Shown here piece by piece: positions 1-14,400 of a stretch of DNA of 64,000 nucleotides; the stretch's first letter is position 1, and each line of letters begins with the position of its first letter. The translations under genes were made by a program, and so were the position numbers. The notes under the pieces are model-generated. The model was not told the DNA's origin. It searched no databases and saw only the letters and a list, made by a program, of their open reading frames with translations. Source of the DNA: Taudactylus pleione (taxonomy: Eukaryota > Chordata > Amphibia > Anura > Myobatrachidae). The stretch spans positions 124,001 to 188,000 of the forward strand of contig JAUIMM010000579.1 of the NCBI GenBank assembly GCA_031769625.1, written 5' to 3'.

Positions 1-2433
1 GCTCCAGCTCCTTATTCACTTCTTATTCCTGCTCCAGCTCCTTATTCACTTCTTATTCCTGCTCCAGCTTCTGATTCACTTCTTGTTCCTGCTCCAGCAT
101 CTTATTCACTTCTTATTCCTCCTCCAGCTCTTTATTCACTTCTTATTCCTGCTCCAGCTTCTTATTCACTTCTTATTCCTGCTCCAGACTCTAATTCACT
201 TCTTATTCCTGCTCCAGCTCCTTATTCACTTCTTATTCCTGCTCCAGCTTCTTATTCACTTCTTATTCCTCCTCCAGCTTCTTATTCACATCTCATTCCT
301 GCTCCAGCTCCTTTTTCATCTCTTATTCCTCCTCCAGCTTCTTATTCACTTCTCATTCCTGCTCCAGCTTCTTATTCATCTCTTATTCCTGCTCCAGCTT
401 CTTATTCACTTCTTATTCCTGCTCCAGCTTCTTATTCACACCTTATTCCTGCTCCAGCTTCTAATTCACTTCTTATTCCTACTCCTGATTCTTACACACA
501 TCTTATTCCAGCTCATGCTTCTTACTCACTTCTTATTCCTGCTCCAGCTTCTTATTCACTTCTTATTCCTGCTCCAGCTTCTTATTCACTTCCTATTCCT
601 GCTCCAGCTTCTTATACACTTCTTATTCCTGCTCCTGATTCTTATTCACTTTTTATTCCTGCTCCAGCTTCTTATTTACTTCTTATTCCTACTCCTGATT
701 CTTACACACTTCTTATTCCAGCTCATGCTTCTTACTCACTTCTTATTCCTGCTCCAGCTTCTTATTCACTTCTTATTCCTGCTCCAGCTTCTTATTCACT
801 TCTCATTCCTGCTCCAGCTCCTTATTCACTTCTCATTCCTGCTCGAGCTCTTTATTCACTTCTTATTCCTGCTCCAGCTTCTTATTCAATTTTTATTCCT
901 GCTCCAGCTTCTTATTCATTTCTTATTCCTGCTCCAGCTTCTTATTCACTTCTCATTCCTGCTCCAGCTTCTTATTCACTTCTTATTCCTACTCTAGCTC
1001 TTTATTCACTTCTTATTCCTGCTCCAGCTTCTTATTCACTTCTTATTCTTGCTCCAGCTTCATATTCACTTCCTATTCCTGCTCCAGCTTCTTATTCATC
1101 TCTTATTCCTGCTCCAGCTTCTTATTCACTTCTCAATCATACTCCCGCTTCTTATTCCTGCTCCAGCTTCTTATTCATCTCTTATTCCTGCTCCAGCTTC
1201 TTATTCACTTCTTATTCCTGCTCCAGCTTCTTATTCACTTCTTATTCCTGCTCCAGCTCTTTATTCACTTCTTATTCCTGCTCCAGCCTCTTATTCACTT
1301 CTTATTCCTGCTCCAGCTTCATATTCACTTCTTATTCCTGCTCCAGCTTCTTATTCACTTCTTATTCCTGCTCCAGCTTCTGATTCACCTCTTATTCCTG
1401 CTCCAGCATCTTATTCACTTCACAATCATACTCCCGCTTCTTATTCCTGCTCCAGCTTCTTGTTCCTCCTCCAGCTTGTTATACACTTCTTATTCCTGCT
1501 CCAGCTTCTGATTCACTTCTTATTCCTGCTCCAGCTCCTTATTCACTTCTTATTCCTGCTCCAGCTTCTGATTCACTTCTTGTTCCTGCTCCAGCATCTT
1601 ATTCACTTCTTATTCCTCCTCCAGCTCCTTATTCACTTCTTATTCCTGCTCCAGCTTCTTATTCACTTCTTATTACTGCTCCAGCCTCTAATTCACTTCT
1701 TATTCCAGCTCCAGCTCCTTATTCACTTCTTATTCCTGCTCCAGCTTCTTATTCACTTCTTATTCCTCCTCCAGCTTCTTATTCACTTCTCAATCCTGCT
1801 CCAGCTTCTTATTCAGTTCTTATTCCTGCTCCAGCTTCTTATTCACTTCTTATTCCTGCTCTAGCTTCTTATTCACATCTTATTCCTGCTTCAGCTTCTA
1901 ATTCACTTCCTATTCCTACTCCTGATTCTTACACACATCTTATTCCAGCTCATGCTTCTTACTCACTTCCTATTCCTGCTCCAGCTTCTTATACACTTCT
2001 TATTCCTGCTCCTGATTCTTATTCACTTTTTATTCCAGCTCCAGCTTCTTATTCACTTCTTATTCCTACTCCTGATTCTTACACACTTCTTATTCCAGCT
2101 CATGCTTCTTACTCACTTCTTATTCCTGCTCCAGCTTCTTATTCACTTCTTATTCCTGCTCCAGCTTCTCATTCTCTTATTCCTGCTCCAGCTTCTTATT
2201 CACTTCTTGTTCCTGCTCCAGCTCCTTATTCACTTCTTATTCCTGGTCCAGCTTCTTATTCACCTCTTATTCCTGCTCCAGCATCTTATTCAGTTCTTAT
2301 TCCTGCTCCAGCGTCTTATTCAACTCTTATTCCTGCTCCAGCTTCTTATTCACCTCTTATTCCTGCTCCAGCTTCTTATTCACTTCTTATTCCTGCTCCA
2401 GCTTCTTATTCACTTCTTATTCCTGCTCCAGCT

Positions 2434-5400
2434 TCTTATTCACTTCTTATTCCTGCACCAGCGTCTGATTCATCTCTTATTCCTGCTCCAGCTTCTTATT
2501 CACTTCTCATTCCTGCTCCAGCTTCTTATTCACCTCTTATTCATGCTCCAGCTTCTTGTTCCTGCTCCAGCTTGTTATTCACTTCTTATTCCTGCTCCAG
2601 CTTCTTGTTCCTGCTCCAGCGTGTTATTAACTTCTTATTCCTGCTCCAGCTTCTTATTCACTTCTCAATAATACTCCAGCTTCTTATTCCTGCTTCAGCT
2701 TCTTGTTCCTGCTCCAGCTTGTTATACACTTCTTATTCCTGCTCCAGCTCCTTATTCACATCTTATTCCTGCTTCAGCTTCTTATTCACTTCTTATTCCT
2801 GCTCCAGCTCCTTATTCACTTCTTATTCCTCCTCCAGCTTCTTATTGCTCCAGCTTCTTATTCACTTCTTATTCCTGCTCAAGTTCCTTATTCACATCTT
2901 ATTCCTGCTCCAGCTTCTGATTCACTTCTTGTTCCTGCTCCAGCTTCTTATTCACTTCCTATTCCTGCTCCAGCCTCTTATTCACTTCTTATTCCTGCTC
3001 CAGCTTCTTATTCACTTCTTATTCCTGCTCCAGCTTCTTATTCACTTCTTATTCCTGCTCCAGCTCCTTATTCACTTCTTATTCCTGCTCCAGCTCCTCA
3101 TTCACTTCTTATTTCTGCTCCAGCTTCTTATTCACTTCTTATTCCTGCTCCAGCTTCTGATTCATCTCTTATTCCTCCTCCAGCTTCTTATTCCTGCTCC
3201 AGCTTCTTGTTCCTGCTCCAGCTTGTTATTCACTTCTTATTCCTGCTCCAGCTTCTTATTCACTTCTCAATCATACTCCAGCTTCTTACTCCTGCTTCAG
3301 CTTCTTGTTCCTGCTCCAGCTTGTTATACACTTCTTATTCCTGCTCCAGCTCCTTTTTCACTTCTTATTCCTGCTCCAGCTCCTTATTCACTTCTTATTC
3401 CTCCTCCAGCTTCTTATTGCCCCAGCTTCTTATTCACTTCTTATTCTTGCTCCAGCTCCTTATTCACTTCTTATTCCTGCTCCAGCTTCTGATTCACTTG
3501 TTGTTCCTGCTCCAGCATCTTATTCACTTCTTATTCCTCCTCCACCTCCTTATTCACTTCTTATTCCTGCTCCAGCTTCATATTCACTTCTTATTCCTGC
3601 TCCAGCTTCTTATTCACTTCTTATTCCTGCTCCAGCTTCTTATTCACTTCTTATTCCTCCTCCAGCTTCTTATTCACTTCTCATTCCTGCTCCAGCTCCT
3701 TATTCATCTCTTATTCCTCCTTCAGCTTCTTATTCAATTCTCATTCCTGCTCCAGCTTCTTATGCATCTCTTATTCCTGCTCCAGCTTATTATTCACTTC
3801 TTATTCCACCTCCAGCTTCTTATTCACTTCTTATTCCTGCTCCAGCTTCTTATTCACTTCTTATTCCTCCTCCAGGTCCTTTTTCACTTCTTATTCCTAC
3901 TCCTGATTCTTAATCACTTATTATTCCTGCTCCAGCTTCTTATTCACTTCTTATTCCTGCTCCAGCTTCTTATTCACTTCTTATTCCTGCTCCAGCTTCT
4001 GATTCACTTCTTATTCCTGCTCCAGCTTCTTATTCACTTCTTATTCCTGCTCCAGCTTCTGATTCACTTCTTATTCCTGCTCCAGCTTCTGATTCACATC
4101 TTTTTCCTGCTCCAGCTTCTTATTCACATCTTATTCCTGCTCCAGCTTCTTATTCACTTCTTATTCCTGCTCCAGCTTCTTATTCACTTCTTATTCCTAT
4201 TCCTGATTCTTATACACTTCTTATTCCAGCTCATGCTTCTTACTCACTTATTATTCCTGCTCCAGCTTCTTATTCACTTCTTATTCCTGCTCCAGTTTCT
4301 TATTCACTTCTTATTCCTGCTCCTGCTTCTTATACACTTTTTATTCCTGCTCATGCTTCTTATTCACTTACTATTCCTGCTCCAGCCTCTTATTCACTTC
4401 TAATTCATCCTCCAGCTTCTTATTCACTTCTTATTCCTGCTCATGCTTCTTATTCACTTATTATTCCTGCACCAGCCTCTTATTCACTTTTTATTCCTGC
4501 TCCAGCTTCTTATTCACTTCTTATTCATGCTCCAGCTTCTTATACACTTCTTATTCCTCATCCAGCTTCTTATTCTCTTCTTATTCCTGCTCCAGCTTCT
4601 CATTCTCTTATTCCTGCTCCTGCTTCTTAATCACTTCTTGTTCCTGCTCCAGCTCCTTATTCACTTCTCATTCCTGCTCCAGCTTCTTATTCACCTCTTA
4701 TTCCTGCTCCAGCTTCTTATTCACTTCTTATTTCTGCTCCAGCTTCTTATTTACTTCTTATTCCTGCTCCAGCTTCTTATTCACTTCTTATTCCAGCTCC
4801 AGCTTCTTATTCACTTCTTATTCCTGCTCCAGCTTCTTATTAACTTCTTATTCCTGCTCCAGCTTCTGATTCACTTCTTATTCCTGCTCCAGCTTCTGAT
4901 TCACTTCTTATTCCTGCTCCAGCTTCTGATTCACATCTTTTTCCTGCTCCAGCTTCTTATTCACATCTTATTCCTGCTCCAGCTTCTTATTCACTTCTTA
5001 TTCCTGCTCCAGCTTCTTATTCACTTCTTATTCCTATTCCTGATTCTTATACACTTCTTATTCCAGCTCATGCTTCTTACTCACTTATTATTCCTGCTCC
5101 AGCTTCTTATTCACTTCTTATTCCTGCTCCAGTTTCTTATTCACTTCTTATTCCTGCTCCTGCTTCTTATACACTTTTTATTCCTGCTCATGCTTCTTAT
5201 TCACATATTATTCCTGCTCCAGCCTCTTATTCACTTCTTATTCATGCTCCAGCTTCTTATTCACTTCTTATTCCTGCTCATGCTTCTTATTCACTTATTA
5301 TTCCTGCTCCAGCCTCTTATTCACTTTTTATTCCTGCTCCAGCTTCCTATTCACTTCTTATTCATGCTCCAGCTTCTTATACACTTCTTATTCCTCATCC

Positions 5401-8160
5401 AGCTTCTTATTCTCTTCTTATTCCTGCTCCAGCTTCTCATTCTCTTATTCCTGCTCCTGCTTCTTAATCACTTCTTGTTCCTGCTCCAGCTCCTTATTCA
5501 CTTCTCATTCCTGCTCCAGCTTCTTATTCACCTCTTATTCCTGCTCCAGCTTCTTATTCACTTCTTATTTCTGCTCCAGCTTCTTATTTACTTCATATTC
5601 CTGCTCCAGCTTCTTATTCACTTCTTATTCCAGCTCCAGCTTCTTATTCACTTCTTATTCCTGCTCCAGCTTCTTATTAACTTCTTTTTCCTGCTCCAGC
5701 TTCTTAATAACTTCTTATTCCTGCTCCAGCTTCTTATTCACTTCTTATTCCTGCTCCAGCTTCTTATTCACTTCTTATTCCTCCTCCAGCTTCTTATTCA
5801 CTTCTCATTCCTGCTCCAGCTTCTTATTCCCCTCTTATTCCTGCTCCAGCTTATTATTCACTTCTTATTCCTCCTCCAGCTTCTTATTCACTTCTTATTC
5901 CTGCTCCAGCTCCTTATTCACTTCTTATTCCTGCTCCTGCTTCTTATTCACTTCTTATTCCTCCTCCTGCTTCTTATTCACTTCTTATTCCTGCTCCAGC
6001 TTCTTATTCACTTACTATTCCTGCTCCAGCCTCTTATTCACTTCTTATTCCTGCTCCAGCCTCTTATTCACTTCTTATTCCTGCTCCAGCTTCTGATTCA
6101 TCTCTTATTCCTCCTCCAGCTCCTTATTCACTTCTTATTCCTGCTCCAGCTTCTTATTCAGTTCTTAATCCTGCTCCAGCTTCTTATTCACTTCTCATTC
6201 CTGCTCCAGCTTCTTATTAACTTCTCATTCCTGCTCCAGCTTCTTATTCACTTCTCAATCATACTCCCGCTTCTTATTCCTGCTCCAGCTTCTTATTCAT
6301 CTCTTATTCCTGCTCCAGTTTCTTATTCACTTCTTATTCCTGCTCCAGCTTCTTATTCACTTCTTATTCCTGCTCCAGCTCTTTATTCACTTCTTATTCC
6401 TGCTCCAGCCTCTTATTCACTTCTTATTCCTGCTCCAGCTTCTTATTCACTTCTTATTCCTGCTCCAGCTTCTGATTCACCTCTTATTCCTGCTCCAGCT
6501 TCTTATTCACTTCTCAATCATACTCCCGCTTCTTATTCCTGCTCCAGCTTCTTGTTCCTCCTCCAGCTTGTTATACACTTCTTATTCCTGCTCCAGTTTC
6601 TGATTCACTTCTTATTCCTGCTCCAGCTACTTATTCACTTCTTATTCTTGCTCCAGCTCCTTATTCACTTCTTATTCCTGCTCCAGCTTCTGATTCACTT
6701 CTTGTTCCTGCTCCAGCATCTTATTCACTTCTTATTCTTCCTCCAGCTCTTTATTCACTTCTTATTCCTGCTCCAGCTTCTTATTCACTTCTTATTCCTG
6801 CTCCAGACTCTAATTCTCTTCTTATTCCTGCTCCAGCTCCTTATTCACTTCTTATTCCTCCTCCAGCTTCTTATTCACTTCTTATTCCTCCTCCAGCTTC
6901 TTATTCACATCTCATTCCTGCTCCAGCTCCTTATTCATCTCTTATTCCTCCTCCAGCTTCTTATTCACTTCTCATTCCTGCTCCAGCTTCTTATTCATCT
7001 CTTATTCCTGCTCCAGCTTCTTATTCACTTCTTATTCCTGCTCCAGCTTCTAATTCACTTCTTATTCCTACTCCTGATTCTTACACACATCTTATTCCAG
7101 CTCATGCTTCTTACTCACTTCTTATTCCAGCTCCAGCTTCTTATTCACTTCTTATTCCTGCTCCAGCTTCTTATTCACTTCTTATTCCTGCACCAGCGTC
7201 TGATTCATCTCTTATTCCTGCTCCAGCTTCTTATTCACTTCTCATTCCTGCTCCAGCTTCTTATTCACCTCTTATTCATGCTCCAGCTTCTTGTTCCTGC
7301 TCCAGCTTGTTATTCACTTCTTATTCCTGCTCCAGCTTCTTGTTCCTGCTCCAGCGTGTTATTAACTTCTTATTCCTGCTCCAGCTTCTTATTCACTTCT
7401 CAATAATACTCCAGCTTCTTATTCCTGCTTCAGCTTCTTGTTCCTGCTCCAGCTTTTTATACACTTCTTATTCCTGCTCCAGCTCCTTATTCACTTCTTA
7501 TTCCTGCTTCAGCTTCTTATTCACTTCTTATTCCTGCTCCAGCTCCTTATTCACTTCTTATTCCTCCTCCAGCTTCTTATTGCTCCAGCTTCTTATTCAC
7601 TTCTTATTCCTGCTCCAGTTCCTTATTCACATCTTATTCCTGCTCCAGCTTCTGATTCACTTCTTGTTCCTGCTCCAGCTTCTTATTCACTTCCTATTCC
7701 TGCTCCAGCCTCTTATTCACTTCTTATTCCTGCTCCAGCTTCTTATTCACTTCTTATTCCTGCTCAAGATTCTTATTCACTTCTTATTCCTGCTCCAGCT
7801 CCTTATTCACTTCTTATTCCTGCTCCAGCTCCTCATTCACTTCTTATTTCTGCTCCAGCTTCTTATTCACTTCTTATTCCTGCTCCAGCTTCTGATTCAT
7901 CTCTTATTCCTCCTCCAGCTTCTTATTCCTGCTCCAGCTTCTAGTTCCTGCTCCAGCTTGTTATTCACTTCTTATTCCTGCTCCAGCTTCTTATTCACTT
8001 CTCAATCATACTCCAGCTTCTTACTCCTGCTTCAGCTTCTTGTTCCTGCTCCAGCTTGTTATACACTTCTTATTCCTGCTCCAGCTCCTTTTTCACTTCT
8101 TATTCCTGCTCCAGCTCCTTATTCACTTCTTATTCCTCCTCCAGCTTCTTATTGCCCCAG
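2434..8160 (+). repeat. Higher-order duplication, ~1-kb block repeated at 4735-bp offset
   Basis: The segment around 2434-3420 reappears at about 7169-8155. Both copies carry the rare GCACCAGCG variant, the 19-bp short units with TTGTTCCT, the GCGTGTTATTAAC variant, the CAATAATACTCC variant and the 16-bp short unit. The offset stays at 4735 bp between equivalent points (for example 2572 and 7307). Shared rare variants in the same order show that a block was copied, not that single units mutated in parallel. Block edges are approximate. Confidence 0.75.
4020..5700 (+). repeat. Higher-order repeat, two copies at 837-bp offset
   Basis: Matching markers lie 837 bp apart: the CCTGATTCTTATACAC module (TGATTC at 4204 and 5041) and CTTCTTAATCAC (4623 and 5460). 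837 equals 27 full units plus one 27-bp unit, which agrees with the CTCATTCTCTTATTCCT 27-mer seen in each copy. The same module returns further right (8.8, 12.3, 15.6 and 39.3 kb). Edges are approximate. Confidence 0.7.
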
Positions 8161-8459
8161 CTTCTTATTCACTTCTTATTCCTGCTCCAGCTCCTTATTC
8201 ACTTCTTATTCCTGCTCCAGCTTCTGATTCACTTCTTGTTCCTGCTCCAGCATCTTATTCACTTCTTATTCCTCCTCCACCTCCTTATTCACTTCTTATT
8301 CCTGCTCCAGCTTCATATTCACTTCTTATTCCTGCTCCAGCCTATAATTCACTTCTTATTCCTGCTCCAGCTCCTTATTCACTTCTTATTCCTGCTCCAG
8401 CTTCTTATTCACTTCTTATTCCTGCTCATGCTTCTTATTCACTTTTTATTCCTGCTCAT

Positions 8460-11400
8460 GCTTCTTATTCACTTATTATTCCTGCTCCAGCTTCTTATTC
8501 ACTTCTTATTCCTGCTCCAGTTTCTTATTCACTTCTTATTCCTGCTCCTGCTTCTTATTCACTTTTTATTCCTGCTCATGCTTCTTATTCACTTATTATT
8601 CCTGCTCCAGCCTCTTATTCACTTCTTATTCATGCTCCAGCTTCTTATTCACTTCTTATTCCTGCTCATGCTTCTTATTCACTTATTATTCCTGCTCCAG
8701 CCTCTTATTCACTTTTAATTCCTGCTCCAGCTTCTTATTCACTTCTTATTCATGCTCCAGCTTCTTATACACTTCTTATTCCTCATCCAGCTTCTTATTC
8801 TCTTCTTATTCCTGCTCCAGCTTCTCATTCTCTTATTCCTGCTCCTGCTTCTTAATCACTTCTTGTTCCTGCTCCAGCTCCTTATTCACTTCTCATTCCT
8901 GCTCCAGCTTCTTATTCACCTCTTATTCCTGCTCCAGCTTCTTATTCACTTCTTATTTCTGCTCCAGCTTCTTATTTACTTCTTATTCCTGCTCCAACTT
9001 CTTATTCACTTCTTATTCCAGCTCCAGCTTCTTATTCACTTCTTATTCCTGCTCCAGCTTCTTATTAACTTCTTATTCCTGCTCCAGCTTCTTATTCACT
9101 TCTTATTCCTGCTCCAGCTTCTTATTCACTTCTTATTCCTGCTCCAGCTTCTTATTCACTTCTTATTCCTCCTCCAGCTTCTTATTCACTTCTCATTCCT
9201 GCTCCAGCTTCTTATTCCCCCCTTATTCCTGCTCCAGCTTCTTATTCACTTCTTATTCCTCCTCCAGCTTCTTATTCACTTCTTATTCCTGCTCCAGCTC
9301 CTTATTCACTTCTTATTCCTGCTCCTGCTTCTTATTCACTTCTATTCCTCCTCCTGCTTCTTATTCACTTCTTATTCCTGCTCCAGCTTCTTTTTCACTT
9401 ACTATTCCTGCTCCAGCCTCTTATTCACTTCTTATTCCTGCTCAAGCCTCTTATTCACTTCTTATTCCTGCTCCAGCTTCTGATTCATCTCTTATTCCTC
9501 CTCCAGCTCCTTATTCACTTCTTATTCCTGCTCCAGCTTCTTATTCACTTCTTATTCCTGCTCCAGCTTCTTATTCACTTCTCATTCCTGCTCCAGCTTC
9601 TTATTAACTTCTCATTCCTGCTCCAGCTTCTTATTCACTTCTCAATCATACTCCCGCTTCTTATTCCTGCTCCAGCTTCTTATTCATCTCTTATTCCTGC
9701 TCCAGCTTCTTATTCACTTCTTTTTCCTGCTCCAGCTTCTTATTCACTTCTTTTTCCTGCTCCAGCTCTTTATTCACTTCTTATTCCTGCTCCAGCCTCT
9801 TATTCACTTCTTATTCCTGCTCCAGCTTCTTATTCACTTCTTATTCCTGCTCCAGCTTCTTATTCACTTCTTATTCCTGCTCCAGCTTCTGATTCACCTC
9901 TTATTCCTGCTCCAGCTTCTTATTCACTTCTCAATCATACTCCCGCTTCTTATTCCTGCTCCAGCTTCTTGTTCCTCCTCCAGCTTGTTATACACTTCTT
10001 ATTCCTGCTCCAGCTTCGGATTCACTTCTTATTCCTGCTCCAGCTCCTTATTCACTTCTTATTCTTGCTCCAGCTCCTTATTCACTTCTTATTCCTGCTC
10101 CAGCTTCTAATTCACTTCTTGTTCCTGCTCCAGCATCTTATTCACTTCTTATTCCTCCTCCAGCTCTTTATTCACTTCTTATTCCTGCTCCAGCTTCTTA
10201 TTCACTTCTTATTCCTGCTCCAGACTCTAATTCTCTTCTTATTCCTGCTCCAGCTCCTTATTCACTTCTTATTCCTGCTCCAGCCTCTTATTCACTTCTT
10301 ATTCCTCCTCCAGCTTCTTATTCACATCTCATTCCTGCTCCAGCTCCTTATTCATCTCTTATTCCTCCTCCAGCTTCTTATTCACTTCTCATTCCTGCTC
10401 CAGCTTCTTATTCATCTCTTATTCCTGCTCCAGCTTCTTATTCACTTCTTATTCCTGCTCCAGCTTCTTATTCACATCTTATTCCTGCTCCAGCTTCTAA
10501 TTCACTTCTTATTCCTACTCCTGATTCTTACACACATCTTATTCCAGCTCATGCTTCTTACTCACTTCTTATTCCTGCTCCAGCTTCTTATTCACTTCTT
10601 ATTCCTGCTCCAGTTTCTTATTCACTTCTTATTCCTGCTCCAGCTTCTTATTCACTTCCTATTCCTGCTCCAGCTTCTTATACACTTCTTATTCCTGCTC
10701 CTGATTCTTATTCACTTTTTATTCCTGCTCCAGCTTCTTATTTACTTCTTATTCCTACTCCTGATTCTTACACACTTCTTATTCCAGCTCATGCTTCTTA
10801 CTCACTTCTTATTCCTGCTCCAGCTTCTTATTCACTTCTTATTCCTGCTCCAGCTTCTTATTCACTTCTCATTCCTGCTCCAGCTTCTTATTCACTTCTC
10901 ATTCCTGCTCCAGCTACTTATTCACTTCTCATTCCTGCTCGAGCTCTTTATTCACTTCTTTTTCCTGCTCCAGCTTCTTATTCAATTTTTATTCCTGCTC
11001 CAGCTTCTTATTCATTTCTTATTCCTGCTCCAGCTTCTTATTCACTTCTCATTCCTGTTCCAGCTTCTTATTCACTTCTTATTCCTACTCCAGCTCTTTA
11101 TTCACTTCTTATTCCTGCTCCAGCTTCTTATTCACTTCTTATTCCTGCTCAAGCTTCTTATTCACTTCTTATTCCTGCTCCAGCTTCTTATTCACTTCCT
11201 ATTCCTGCTCCAGCTTCTTATTCATCTCTTATTCCTGCTCCAGCTTCTTATTCACTTCTCAATCATACTCCCGCTTCTTATTCCTGCTCCAGCTTCTTAT
11301 TCATCTCTTATTCCTGCTCCAGCTTCTTATTCACTTCTTATTCCTGCTCCAGCTTCTTATTCACTTCTTATTCCTGCTCCAGCTCTTTATTCACTTCTTA

Positions 11401-14400
11401 TTCCTCCTCCAGCTTCTTATTCACTTCCTATTCCTGCTCCAGCTTCTTATTCATCTCTTATTCCTGCTCCAGCTTCTTATTCACTTCTCAATCATACTCC
11501 CGCTTCTTATTCCTGCTCCAGCTTCTTATTCACTTCTTATTCCTCCTCCAGCTCCTTATTCACTTCTTATTCCTACTCCTGATTCTTAATCACTTATTAT
11601 TCCTGCTCCAGCTTCTTATTCACTTCTTATTCCTGCTCCAGCTTCTTATTCACTTCTTATTCCTGCTCCAGCTTCTGATTCACTTCTTATTCCTGCTCCA
11701 GCTTCTTATTCACTTCTTATTCCTGCTCCAGCTTCTGATTCACTTCTTATTCCTGCTCCAGCTTCTGATTCACATCTTTTTCCTGCTCCAGCTTCTTATT
11801 CACATCTTATTCCTGCTCCAGCTTCTTATTCACTTCTTATTCCTGCTCCAGCTTCTTATTCACTTCTTATTCCTATTCCTGATTCTTATACACTTCTTAT
11901 TCCAGCTCATGCTTCTTACTCACTTATTATTCCTGCTCCAGCTTCTTATTCACTTCTTATTCCTGCTCCAGTTTCTTATTCACTTCTTATTCCTGCTCCT
12001 GCTTCTTATTCACTTTTTATTCCTGCTCATGCTTCTTATTCACTTATTATTCCTGCTCCAGCCTCTTATTCACTTCTTATTCATGCTCCAGCTTCTTATT
12101 CACTTCTTATTCCTGCTCATGCTTCTTATTCACTTATTATTCCTGCTCCAGCCTCTTATTCACTTTTAATTCCTGCTCCAGCTTCTTATTCACTTCTTAT
12201 TCATGCTCCAGCTTCTTATACACTTCTTATTCCTCATCCAGCTTCTTATTCTCTTCTTATTCCTGCTCCAGCTTCTCATTCTCTTATTCCTGCTCCTGCT
12301 TCTTAATCACTTCTTGTTCCTGCTCCAGCTCCTTATTCACTTCTCATTCCTGCTCCAGCTTCTTATTCACCTCTTATTCCTGCTCCAGCTTCTTATTCAC
12401 TTCTTATTTCTGCTCCAGCTTCTTATTTACTTCTTATTCCTGCTCCAACTTCTTATTCACTTCTTATTCCAGCTCCAGCTTCTTATTCACTTCTTATTCC
12501 TGCTCCAGCTTCTTATTAACTTCTTATTCCTGCTCCAGCTTCTTATTCACTTCTTATTCCTGCTCCAGCTTCTTATTCACTTCTTATTCCTGCTCCAGCT
12601 TCTTATTCACTTCTTATTCCTCCTCCAGCTTCTTATTCACTTCTCATTCCTGCTCCAGCTTCTTATTCCCCCCTTATTCCTGCTCCAGCTTCTTATTCAC
12701 TTCTTATTCCTCCTCCAGCTTCTTATTCACTTCTTATTCCTGCTCCAGCTCCTTATTCACTTCTTATTCCTGCTCCTGCTTCTTATTCACTTCTATTCCT
12801 CCTCCTGCTTCTTATTCACTTCTTATTCCTGCTCCAGCTTCTTTTTCACTTACTATTCCTGCTCCAGCCTCTTATTCACTTCTTATTCCTGCTCAAGCCT
12901 CTTATTCACTTCTTATTCCTGCTCCAGCTTCTGATTCATCTCTTATTCCTCCTCCAGCTCCTTATTCACTTCTTATTCCTGCTCCAGCTTCTTATTCACT
13001 TCTTATTCCTGCTCCAGCTTCTTATTCACTTCTCATTCCTGCTCCAGCTTCTTATTAACTTCTCATTCCTGCTCCAGCTTCTTATTCACTTCTCAATCAT
13101 ACTCCCGCTTCTTATTCCTGCTCCAGCTTCTTATTCATCTCTTATTCCTGCTCCAGCTTCTTATTCACTTCTTTTTCCTGCTCCAGCTTCTTATTCACTT
13201 CTTTTTCCTGCTCCAGCTCTTTATTCACTTCTTATTCCTGCTCCAGCCTCTTATTCACTTCTTATTCCTGCTCCAGCTTCTTATTCACTTCTTATTCCTG
13301 CTCCAGCTTCTTATTCACTTCTTATTCCTGCTCCAGCTTCTGATTCACCTCTTATTCCTGCTCCAGCTTCTTATTCACTTCTCAATCATACTCCCGCTTC
13401 TTATTCCTGCTCCAGCTTCTTGTTCCTCCTCCAGCTTGTTATACACTTCTTATTCCTGCTCCAGCTTCGGATTCACTTCTTATTCCTGCTCCAGCTCCTT
13501 ATTCACTTCTTATTCTTGCTCCAGCTCCTTATTCACTTCTTATTCCTGCTCCAGCTTCTAATTCACTTCTTGTTCCTGCTCCAGCATCTTATTCACTTCT
13601 TATTCCTCCTCCAGCTCTTTATTCACTTCTTATTCCTGCTCCAGCTTCTTATTCACTTCTTATTCCTGCTCCAGACTCTAATTCTCTTCTTATTCCTGCT
13701 CCAGCTCCTTATTCACTTCTTATTCCTGCTCCAGCCTCTTATTCACTTCTTATTCCTCCTCCAGCTTCTTATTCACATCTCATTCCTGCTCCAGCTCCTT
13801 ATTCATCTCTTATTCCTCCTCCAGCTTCTTATTCACTTCTCATTCCTGCTCCAGCTTCTTATTCATCTCTTATTCCTGCTCCAGCTTCTTATTCACTTCT
13901 TATTCCTGCTCCAGCTTCTTATTCACATCTTATTCCTGCTCCAGCTTCTAATTCACTTCTTATTCCTACTCCTGATTCTTACACACATCTTATTCCAGCT
14001 CATGCTTCTTACTCACTTCTTATTCCTGCTCCAGCTTCTTATTCACTTCTTATTCCTGCTCCAGTTTCTTATTCACTTCTTATTCCTGCTCCAGCTTCTT
14101 ATTCACTTCCTATTCCTGCTCCAGCTTCTTATACACTTCTTATTCCTGCTCCAGCTTCTTATTCACTTCTCATTCCTGCTCCAGCTACTTATTCACTTCT
14201 CATTCCTGCTCGAGCTCTTTATTCACTTCTTTTTCCTGCTCCAGCTTCTTATTCAATTTTTATTCCTGCTCCAGCTTCTTATTCATTTCTTATTCCTGCT
14301 CCAGCTTCTTATTCACTTCTCATTCCTGTTCCAGCTTCTTATTCACTTCTTATTCCTACTCCAGCTCTTTATTCACTTCTTATTCCTGCTCCAGCTTCTT